Origin: Ascidiaceihabitans sp047624005
GTDB taxonomy: Bacteria; Pseudomonadota; Alphaproteobacteria; Rhodobacterales; Rhodobacteraceae
Length of the DNA: 12,355 nt
NCBI GenBank assembly: GCA_047624005.1
Contig: JBLHPE010000074.1
Span: 1 to 12,355 of the forward strand
Reading direction: 5' to 3'
A model generated the notes under the pieces. It made no database searches, had not been told where the DNA came from, and was given only the letters and a program-made list of their open reading frames with translations. Shown here piece by piece: positions 6,421 to 12,355 of this stretch. Position numbers and translations under genes: made by a program. The first letter of the stretch is position 1. Each line of letters starts with the position of its first letter.

Positions 6421-7851
6421 TTAGCGCAAAACGGCGTTTTGATATCCTGCGGACTTGAGTTTCGTCAAAACGCGCGTTGCGTCTGCTCCAAATGGACCAG
6501 CCAAAACCATCCGGTACGTTTTACCTGACCGCGTGTATTTCCCGATACGCACAGGCAATCCCATGCGCTGAATACGCTTGGCCACAGTTTGTGCACTGCC
6601 CTGCTGATCAAACGTACCAACATTTACGAACCGTGATGCAGTTGCTTTAGGGGCTGCACGTTTGACAATCGGCTTAACCGCAGGTGCAGAACGGCTAGAG
6701 ACGACAGGCTGGCGCACTTGCGCTGCTCTTGCATTCCGCACGACCCGTTTCAGGACTTGACCATCGCGTTGTACGATCGAAACAGACCCCAGATTGCGAG
6801 TTTGATTGGCTTTATCAATATATGGGTAGACCAGCGGCGTTGATGCCGTAACGTCCCGACCTGATGTCACATCAATCAATCGACGTGGAACAGTTTGTGT
6901 CCAAACCAATTTAATCTGCGCTTGGCCCGCCAGCGACTGCTCGGCACGCATAGGGTTGAGGCGATCATCGCTCCACACTGGGCGATAACCTTCTGGAATT
7001 TGCAAGTTTTGGGTGTTCTGGCGGTTGGCCAAGACATGTTTCGGAACAATTCGTGTGGCACCATTGATCGTCGACGTTGATGTACCAGCGTACGCCACTT
7101 GTGGGCGGCTGTTTGTTACAACGCGACGGGCTGGCTGCGCAGCAGTGCGCGGTGCAACCGCCGCGACATTAGATCTGGCGGTGTAATGCTTTTGCAATTG
7201 TGGACCGCAGCGGACAGCAAGCCCACGCCTTGCTTGTCCCAAGTACCGTTGGCTGGACGTTGATGCGCCCTTACAGACAGATGCCACACGTGAAGTTTTG
7301 GGCTTGGCAGTCACAACCTTACGCTTGGCGATCGTTGCTGCACGACGAACTACGATAGGCTTTGCTGCAGCGGCAATCACAGCAGGTTTGCGAACTTGCT
7401 TAGGTTTGGCAATTGCTACGCGCCGTGGTTTTACTTTTGCTTTTGGTGTTGCCGCAACAGGTTTGCGCACTTTCGATTTGACGACAGGTACAACAACCTT
7501 AGCTACAGTGGCCTTTGGTGCACTCGCTTTAGGTGCATCCAACGTGATTTGGACAGGCTTAGCTGGCGCTTTTGCCTTGGGGGCCGCAGAAGCCACTGTG
7601 CCTGCATTCGTCGGGGTTTGGTTGCAAAGTTGCTGCCGAGCACGGGTAACACGCGGAATCCACGAAACGTTCCCACTGATACCGGCACGTACATAGACAC
7701 AACCACGGCTGTCGACGTATTGCGTGCCTTTGTAGCTACTTGGCGGAAATTCGGCGGGTTCAACCGCATTTCGTAAACTTTGCGCGTGCGTCATAGCAAC
7801 GCCAGTTGACGCCACGATCACAGCCAATGCGATAACTCTGGTAATTTTCAT
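6421..7851 (-). CDS. Secreted SPOR-domain protein with Lys/Ala-rich linker
   Basis: The 476-residue protein starts with a Sec signal peptide (MKITRVIALAVIVASTGVAMTHA, cleavage likely near residue 23-24). A conserved head follows (EPAEFPPSSYKGTQYVDSRG, about 31-80), including Cys51 and Cys76. Then comes a long low-complexity linker (about 87-190) full of Ala, Lys, Pro and Val. A middle region with Cys193 and Cys215 and a motif around IPEGYRPVWSDDRLNP (285-300) precedes the C-terminal SPOR domain (408-476: FVNVGTFDQQGSA to the end). SPOR domains bind denuded glycan strands of septal peptidoglycan, so a periplasmic role at the division site or in wall remodelling is likely. The four cysteines could form disulfides. 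The start has GGGGG five bases upstream. The gene follows upp with about 100 bases between them, which hold a hairpin, so it is probably a separate unit. It is convergent with the M48-like gene. Confidence 0.9.
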   Translation of the reverse strand: MKITRVIALAVIVASTGVAMTHAQSLRNAVEPAEFPPSSYKGTQYVDSRGCVYVRAGISGNVSWIPRVTRARQQLCNQTPTNAGTVASAAPKAKAPAKPVQITLDAPKASAPKATVAKVVVPVVKSKVRKPVAATPKAKVKPRRVAIAKPKQVRKPAVIAAAAKPIVVRRAATIAKRKVVTAKPKTSRVASVCKGASTSSQRYLGQARRGLAVRCGPQLQKHYTARSNVAAVAPRTAAQPARRVVTNSRPQVAYAGTSTSTINGATRIVPKHVLANRQNTQNLQIPEGYRPVWSDDRLNPMRAEQSLAGQAQIKLVWTQTVPRRLIDVTSGRDVTASTPLVYPYIDKANQTRNLGSVSIVQRDGQVLKRVVRNARAAQVRQPVVSSRSAPAVKPIVKRAAPKATASRFVNVGTFDQQGSAQTVAKRIQRMGLPVRIGKYTRSGKTYRMVLAGPFGADATRVLTKLKSAGYQNAVLR

Positions 7852-7922
7852 CTATGCCCCCACAAGATATAGCGCACAGATTGCCTGACAACATCGCTCG
7901 TGTCCAGAGAAACGCATTGGTA

Positions 7923-7944
7923 ACAGGCGCAAAGTTGCGCCTGT
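7923..7944 (-). terminator. Hairpin after upp, likely end of the salvage operon
   Basis: ACAGGCGCA and TGCGCCTGT form a stem of 9 pairs around a 4-base loop, 12 bases downstream of the upp stop. In the minus direction only TTACC follows, with no proper T-tract, so termination may be partial or Rho-dependent, or the hairpin may protect the 3' end. Confidence 0.6.
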
Positions 7945-7955
7945 ACGCCTAAATT

Positions 7956-8588
7956 CTACTTAGTCCCGAACATCCGGTCGCCTGCATCCCCAAGACCTGG
8001 CACAATATAGCCAACCTCGTTTAACTTCTCGTCCACAGATGCGGTAACAATTGGCACATCGGGATGCGCCTCTTTCATGCGTGCAATGCCTTCAGGTGCG
8101 GCCAGCAAGCACAAGAACCGGATATTGCGCGCGCCCGCTTCTTTCAGCAAATCGATCGCGGCAACCGAACTGTTCCCAGTCGCAAGCATTGGATCAACCG
8201 CGATAACCAGCCGTTCCTCAAGCGCATCAGGCACCTTGAAATAATACTGCACCGGAAGCAGAGTCGCCTCGTCCCGGTACAGCCCAACAAATCCAACGCG
8301 AGCAGATGGGATCAGTTCTAAAACGCCATCCAACAAGCCGTTGCCAGCGCGTAGGATTGAAATCAGCGCCAGTTTTTTACCCGCCAACGTTGGCGCGTCC
8401 ATCATCTGCATCGGTGTTTCGATTTTCTTGGTCGTCATGGGCAGCCCACGCGTCACCTCATAAGCCAACAGTTGCGAAATTTCGCGCAAAAGCTGACGAA
8501 ACACGGCCGTTGGGGTGCCTTTATCACGCATAATGGTCAATTTGTGCTGTACTAGGGGGTGATCAACGACGGTCAAATGCTCAGACAT
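7956..8588 (-). CDS. upp: Uracil phosphoribosyltransferase
   Basis: Upp converts uracil and PRPP to UMP and pyrophosphate in the cytoplasm, the last salvage step for uracil released from nucleosides. The 210-residue length is standard. The PRPP-binding motif is VIAVDPMLATGNS (128-140). The C-terminal uracil-binding region GYIVPGLGDAGDRMFGT (193-209) is intact, and the early block LISILRAGNGL (75-85) is typical. The ATG at 8588 is preceded by AAAGGAG at 7 bases. A longer in-frame reading from 8621 adds 11 unrelated residues and is rejected. It is the last gene of the cdd-deoA-deoB-upp series, 69 bases after deoB. Its own strong ribosome-binding site suggests independent translation. Confidence 0.97.
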   Translation of the reverse strand: MSEHLTVVDHPLVQHKLTIMRDKGTPTAVFRQLLREISQLLAYEVTRGLPMTTKKIETPMQMMDAPTLAGKKLALISILRAGNGLLDGVLELIPSARVGFVGLYRDEATLLPVQYYFKVPDALEERLVIAVDPMLATGNSSVAAIDLLKEAGARNIRFLCLLAAPEGIARMKEAHPDVPIVTASVDEKLNEVGYIVPGLGDAGDRMFGTK

Positions 8589-8595
8589 GGGGCGA

Positions 8596-8602
8596 CTCCT
8601 TT
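8596..8602 (-). promoter_or_regulatory. Strong ribosome-binding site of upp
   Basis: AAAGGAG on the minus strand ends 7 bases before the ATG at 8588. It decides between that start and the in-frame codon at 8621, which would lie upstream of this site. Confidence 0.85.
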
Positions 8603-8657
8603 GTTTGGGCCTTTGTGCCAAGACCGGCCCGTAGACACAACCAAAGACCGACGGACT

Positions 8658-9860
8658 TTAGGCTGTAACGCCCAAATGATCCGCGACAAGGCCAGCAACA
8701 TCGACAAACCCGATATGCCCGAGCGCTTTGGCACCGCAGCCTGCGATGACAACAGGTACCCGTTCGCGGGTGTGGTCTGTGCCGATCCATGTAGGATCAT
8801 TGCCGTGATCTGCGGTCAAAACCATGATATCATCAGACCCAAGTTGACCAATCAGCTTGCCTATTTCACGGTCAAACCATTCTAGGTGGCGGGCGTATCC
8901 TGACACGTCGCGGCGGTGACCGTATTCACTGTCGAATTCCACAAAGTTGGCGAATGTTAAGCTACCTGCCTCGGCAGTTTCCACCAAATCAGCCAGATGT
9001 CGCATCAGTTTTTTATCTGGCCCTTTGCGCACCTCGTCAAAGCCTTGCATCGAAAATATATCGCCAATTTTACCAATACCATACACCTTACGACCAGCAT
9101 CCTGAACCCAATTGCTTAGGACAGGTGCGGGTGGCATGATCGCATAGTCACGGCGATTTGGCGTGCGTTGGAACAGACCTGCTTTGCCGACAAACGGACG
9201 GGCAATCACACGCCCGACCTTCATGTCATGCAACATTGGCGCAAGGCGTTCACACAGATCTAACAACCGCTCTAAGCCAAAGGTTTCTTCATGGGCGGCG
9301 ATCTGCAAAACGCTGTCGGCAGAGGTATAACAAATCGGTTTGCCCGATTGCATGTGTTCCACCCCGTGATCATCAATGACCCCCGTGCCAGACGCATGTG
9401 CATTGCCCAGAATACCATCAACCTCAGCGATGTCGCAGATCGCTTGGGTCACTGCGTCAGGGAATGCGGGAACTGTATCGGGGAAATAGTACCATTCCCA
9501 CGGCACGGGCAGCCCTGCCAATTCCCAATGCCCCGATGGCGTATCTTTGCCTTTTGAGACTTCTTGCGCGGCACCCCATGCACCGTTTGGCGCGGCACGT
9601 TCGCTGACACGACCGTTTGCAAAAGCCTCAGCGTGGAACAATCCAAGCGCGGCCATATTTGGTAGGTTCAAAGGGCCAGTGCGCCCCTCTTCTGCCAGAT
9701 TATCTGCGCAAGCCTGCGCAATGTGGCCCAACGTATTTGCGCCAGTGTCGGGCACATCACCGTTGAAATATTGATCGGCGTCAGGTGCGCCACCGATGCC
9801 CACGGAATCCATCACGACCAGAAACGCGCGACCCTTTTTGGGATCGACAACGCGTGACAT
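8658..9860 (-). CDS. deoB: Phosphopentomutase
   Basis: DeoB interconverts (deoxy)ribose-1-phosphate and (deoxy)ribose-5-phosphate, passing the sugar from DeoA into central metabolism. The 400-residue protein has the alkaline-phosphatase-superfamily metal and phosphate sites of the family: Asp18 in VVMDSVGIGGAPDA, the DTGANTLGHIA segment (38-48), the phosphorylated Thr107 in GKDTPSGHWE (equivalent to Thr85 of the Bacillus cereus enzyme), TSADSVLQIAAHEE (179-192), TADHGNDP (349-356) and GTDHTRERVP (360-369). Its ATG overlaps the deoA stop by one base (TGATG), and AAAGGA lies 7 bases upstream inside deoA, so the two are probably translationally coupled. Confidence 0.97.
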   Translation of the reverse strand: MSRVVDPKKGRAFLVVMDSVGIGGAPDADQYFNGDVPDTGANTLGHIAQACADNLAEEGRTGPLNLPNMAALGLFHAEAFANGRVSERAAPNGAWGAAQEVSKGKDTPSGHWELAGLPVPWEWYYFPDTVPAFPDAVTQAICDIAEVDGILGNAHASGTGVIDDHGVEHMQSGKPICYTSADSVLQIAAHEETFGLERLLDLCERLAPMLHDMKVGRVIARPFVGKAGLFQRTPNRRDYAIMPPAPVLSNWVQDAGRKVYGIGKIGDIFSMQGFDEVRKGPDKKLMRHLADLVETAEAGSLTFANFVEFDSEYGHRRDVSGYARHLEWFDREIGKLIGQLGSDDIMVLTADHGNDPTWIGTDHTRERVPVVIAGCGAKALGHIGFVDVAGLVADHLGVTA

Positions 9861-11173
9861 CAGCCGATCCTTTCATGGATCAGATCTGGCACAACGGGTT
9901 TGGAAGCCCCAACCGTAATTGCGTCACGCAACGCACGTTCTGCCGCGTCCGCCTTATCGCCGCGGCCAGCATGAACAATGCCTATAGGTTGGCCTTTGGT
10001 AATTTTAGCGCCCAATCGGACCACGTCTGAATAGCCAACAGCAGGATTGATGCGGTCACTTTCAACCGTCCGCCCCCCGCCCATCGCGACCACAGAAAGG
10101 CCCAGTGCTTCACCGTCAATGGCCGTGACAAAGCCAGACTTCTTAGCAACCACTTCGCGTATTACTGTAGCCTCGGGTAAAAACCGTGCCCAATTTTCTA
10201 CAAACTTCACGGGACCACCCATTGCCGTTATCATCCGACCAAAGCGTTCTGCAGCGCGGCCGTCACGGATGGCAGCCACAATCGCTTCAGCCCCCGACTG
10301 CACGTCCTTAGCCAAGCCGCCATTGGCCAACAATACGCCACCCAGCGCCGCACATATATCGACCAGCGGCCCTTTGGGGCTTTGCGTTAGGACTTTCATC
10401 ACTTCGGCAACTTCCAATGCATTGCCCAGCGCAGGGGCCAAAGGTTGGTTCATGTCGCTGATCACAGCCGTCGTGCGACAGCCCGCAGCATTTGCCGTTT
10501 TGGTCAGGGCATCTGCCAATTTTCGCGCAGCATCGATGTCTTTCATAAATGCGCCACTGCCCATTTTGACATCCAGCACCAAGCCATCAAGGCCACCCGC
10601 CAATTTCTTGGACAAAATAGAGGCTGTGATCAAATCCATGCTTTCCACGGTCGAAGTCACATCACGCACTGCGTATAGACGTTTATCAGCAGGGGCGATG
10701 GCAGCAGTTGCGCCAACAATCGCGCAGCCAGCTTTCCCAACAACTTCGCGGAACTTACGTTCGCTCAGTTGTGTACTAACACCCGGAATGGATTCCAGCT
10801 TATCTAACGTTCCGCCAGTGTGGCCTAAGCCACGCCCCGAAATCATCGGAACATAGGCCCCACATGCTGCCAAAGCAGGGGCAAGCAACAGGCTAACGCA
10901 ATCACCAACGCCGCCCGTCGAATGCTTATCCAAGACCGGACCATCTAAATCCCACGACAAAACCGATCCACTATCGCGCATCGCAATTGTCAAAGCCACA
11001 CGGCCCACATCACCCAAGCCATTCAAGCAAACGGCCATCGCAAACGCACCAGCTTGTGCATCGCTTACCGTATGATCAGCCAAGCCTTGCGCAAACCAAG
11101 TTAGTTCTTGTCGGCTTGGAGTCTGGCGTTGGCGCAGCTTGCCAATAATGGCACGGGCGTTGGTCTCGGTCAT
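9860..11173 (-). CDS. deoA: Thymidine phosphorylase
   Basis: DeoA splits thymidine or deoxyuridine with phosphate, yielding the free base and 2-deoxyribose-1-phosphate. The 437-residue length matches the bacterial family. Phosphate-binding KHSTGGVGD is at 83-91. The family signature SGRGLGHTGGTLDKLE is at 112-127. Arg170, Ser185 and Lys189 sit where the E. coli enzyme has its base-binding Arg171, Ser186 and Lys190. DVKMGSGAFM (201-210) is also conserved. It starts 5 bases after the cdd stop with only a weak GAAAG ribosome site, suggesting coupling to cdd, and overlaps deoB by one base. Assignment as thymidine rather than pyrimidine-nucleoside phosphorylase rests on overall resemblance and the deo gene context. 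Confidence 0.95.
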   Translation of the reverse strand: MTETNARAIIGKLRQRQTPSRQELTWFAQGLADHTVSDAQAGAFAMAVCLNGLGDVGRVALTIAMRDSGSVLSWDLDGPVLDKHSTGGVGDCVSLLLAPALAACGAYVPMISGRGLGHTGGTLDKLESIPGVSTQLSERKFREVVGKAGCAIVGATAAIAPADKRLYAVRDVTSTVESMDLITASILSKKLAGGLDGLVLDVKMGSGAFMKDIDAARKLADALTKTANAAGCRTTAVISDMNQPLAPALGNALEVAEVMKVLTQSPKGPLVDICAALGGVLLANGGLAKDVQSGAEAIVAAIRDGRAAERFGRMITAMGGPVKFVENWARFLPEATVIREVVAKKSGFVTAIDGEALGLSVVAMGGGRTVESDRINPAVGYSDVVRLGAKITKGQPIGIVHAGRGDKADAAERALRDAITVGASKPVVPDLIHERIG

Positions 11174-11178
11174 ATTCG

Positions 11179-11568
11179 TTAATCTTTCAGAAACGCGCCA
11201 TCAAAGGCACCTGGCAAAAGCGCATCGATGCGGATCACTTGTTCGTGGCCTGTCATCGTCGCCATCGTTACCTCAACATCTGCTTTGGCAAACTCAGCCA
11301 GCTTTTGGCGACATCCACCACAAGGTGGCACCGGCTTGTCCGCACCTGCAACCACATAAGCCGCAACCAATTCCGTTTCACCCGCCGCAACCATTGCTGC
11401 AATCGCACCTGCTTCAGCGCAGGTACCTTCTGGATAGGCCGCATTTTCAACATTACAGCCCACATAGATCGTGCCAGAGGCGGCGCGGATCGCCGCGCCA
11501 ACCTGAAACTTTGAATAGGGCGCATAAGCGTTTTCACGCACCGCGATGGCCGCGTCTTTTAATGACAT
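11179..11568 (-). CDS. cdd: Cytidine deaminase, small tetrameric type
   Basis: Cdd converts cytidine and deoxycytidine to uridine and deoxyuridine; the deoxyuridine can then go to DeoA. The 129-residue protein has the zinc site of the small tetrameric class: Cys50 and catalytic Glu52 in TCAEAGA, and Cys83 and Cys86 in PPCGGCRQ. The N-terminal ENAYAPYSKFQVGAA and NVENAAYPEG blocks are also typical. The ATG at 11568 follows the stop of the cupin gene after a single base (TAA A ATG), with GGGA inside the end of that gene. A longer reading from 11592 would overlap the cupin gene and add 8 residues without a family match. Confidence 0.95.
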   Translation of the reverse strand: MSLKDAAIAVRENAYAPYSKFQVGAAIRAASGTIYVGCNVENAAYPEGTCAEAGAIAAMVAAGETELVAAYVVAGADKPVPPCGGCRQKLAEFAKADVEVTMATMTGHEQVIRIDALLPGAFDGAFLKD

Positions 11569-11569
11569 T

Positions 11570-12355
11570 TTAATTCCCAACAATTGTATCAAATACGGCA
11601 GGCAAGGACACTTCTAGCAATTCCAAATCGTCCGAAACGTCTGCATACCGCGTCTTCATGTCAGGTGGAATAACAAATGCGTCACCAGCCTCAAGGGGAT
11701 AAGGGTCGCGTCCTTCCCCCTCAAGGGTCATGGTACCCTCCATCACAAACGTGAACAAAATATCCGTGGTGTGCTTGCTCCAGTTCGCGGCCCCTTCACC
11801 TGCACGAATGACATGTACGCCAGCCACGTCACCTGTATGCGCGGCAATCGTAGTATCGCGGCTTTGCAAGCCCGGGACGCGGAATGGCACCCACGTTGCC
11901 CCCTCCGCCTTGTGATGCACAAAACGTTGGCCTTGGAACACGCGGTCAGGATTGGCAGTCCCGTTGGGCAATTCCATGTCGTGATCGATTGTGGTGACGT
12001 GTTCTGCTGGTACGCCAATCTCGATCACTTCGATATTATCGGACGCAAATAGGACGCGGTGACGGATTTCTGGCGGCTGGATAACGCAGTTGCCAGCGTG
12101 CAAACGGAATGGCTCCCCCTGATCCTCGTACACAAGGTCAACCCAACCACGATAACAGAAAATCAACTGAAACCCGACGGTATGATAGTGAACCATGTCC
12201 GGCACCGGGCCGCCGTCAGGGATGCGAATATGACTGGCGATGATAGAGCCACCCAAACGATCAGGAATAAGATCGCGGTAATGCATACCTGCACGGCCAA
12301 TCACCCATGGCGCTTGATCAGCCAAACGACGCACCACAAACGAATGTACGGTTTC
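11570..12355 (-). CDS. Bicupin-domain protein, N-terminus beyond window edge
   Basis: The minus strand is open to the window edge, and 261 residues are visible. The GTG at 12337 is internal, because the reading frame upstream (ETVHSFVV) continues without a stop and fits the conserved start of the protein. There are two cupin barrels. The first (visible residues about 50-115) has HYH at 56-58, Gln63 and His99 (PPEIRH), a plausible His/His/Gln/His metal site with Gln in the usual Glu place. The second (about 178-250: GVHVIRAGEG, ILFTFVMEGTMTLEGEG, LEAGDAFVIPPDMKTRY) keeps only His195, so it probably lacks metal. Bicupins include dioxygenases, isomerases and sugar-binding proteins, and I cannot assign a reaction. 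The 1-base gap to cdd suggests co-translation and a link with nucleoside or sugar use, which is inference. Confidence 0.88.
   Translation of the reverse strand, partial: ETVHSFVVRRLADQAPWVIGRAGMHYRDLIPDRLGGSIIASHIRIPDGGPVPDMVHYHTVGFQLIFCYRGWVDLVYEDQGEPFRLHAGNCVIQPPEIRHRVLFASDNIEVIEIGVPAEHVTTIDHDMELPNGTANPDRVFQGQRFVHHKAEGATWVPFRVPGLQSRDTTIAAHTGDVAGVHVIRAGEGAANWSKHTTDILFTFVMEGTMTLEGEGRDPYPLEAGDAFVIPPDMKTRYADVSDDLELLEVSLPAVFDTIVGN

Noticed and set aside
7866..7900. Possible promoter (TTGTCA and TATATC on the minus strand) before the SPOR gene
   Set aside because: The two boxes are only 14 bases apart, too short for a normal sigma-70-type promoter.
8607..8630. GGGCC/GGCCC inverted repeat between deoB and upp
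   Set aside because: Only five pairs with a 14-base loop and no T-tract; insufficient to call an attenuator or terminator.
10047..10856. 269-codon open frame on the plus strand, antisense to deoA
   Set aside because: deoA is certain from its motifs on the minus strand, and the antisense product is a Ser/Pro/Ala-rich shadow with no ribosome-binding site noted.
1..12355. Insertion sequences, CRISPR arrays, tRNA or rRNA genes, toxin-antitoxin or defence systems
   Set aside because: Reading both strands showed no transposase, no regularly spaced direct repeats, no tRNA-like cloverleaf and no recognisable defence gene.

Overview
The window looks like ordinary chromosome of an alphaproteobacterium of the Rhodobacteraceae (Roseobacter group). 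This rests on three things recognised from memory: the phosphopentomutase/thymidine phosphorylase/cytidine deaminase/uracil phosphoribosyltransferase set, the Roseobacter-style Hint-fold and sulfotransferase proteins, and a GGGGCGCTGCCCC...GGGATATTTTTGG type intergenic element. Base composition looks moderate in GC, so a lower-GC member such as an Octadecabacter/Loktanella-like genus is possible, but this is inference.

Left part (1-3461, all minus strand). An unrecognised protein runs off the left edge (1-693). It is followed by a clear intrinsic terminator (827-858) belonging to the next gene upstream, a Hint-fold protein without the usual catalytic cysteine (934-1587 or 1722). Then come a small PAPS-dependent-type sulfotransferase (1824-2471) and an EamA/DMT-family membrane transporter (2535-3461). 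The last three could form one transcript, but the gaps of about 60-100 bases leave that open.

Middle part (3462-6398, plus strand). A 96-base divergent intergenic region leads into a DmdB-like acyl-CoA synthetase (3558-5186). After it lies a palindrome-rich intergenic element, then a single-pass membrane protein that resembles an M48 metallopeptidase whose HExxH motif has been lost (5352-6365). A bidirectional terminator separates it from the convergent genes to its right.

Right part (6421-12355, all minus strand). A secreted SPOR-domain protein (6421-7851) lies downstream of a compact pyrimidine-salvage operon. In transcription order the operon is bicupin protein (running off the right edge), cdd, deoA, deoB and upp. 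The junctions are a 1-base gap, a 5-base gap, a 1-base stop/start overlap and a 69-base gap. Cdd deaminates (deoxy)cytidine. DeoA phosphorolyses thymidine/deoxyuridine to base plus deoxyribose-1-phosphate. DeoB isomerises the sugar to deoxyribose-5-phosphate, and Upp turns uracil into UMP. No deoC aldolase, transporter or regulator is visible inside the window.

No mobile element, CRISPR array, tRNA or rRNA was seen. No clearly novel multi-gene system stands out. The most interesting items are two degenerate-enzyme proteins (Cys-less Hint, HExxH-less M48-like), an uncharacterised bicupin tightly coupled to cdd, and the unidentified protein at the left edge.
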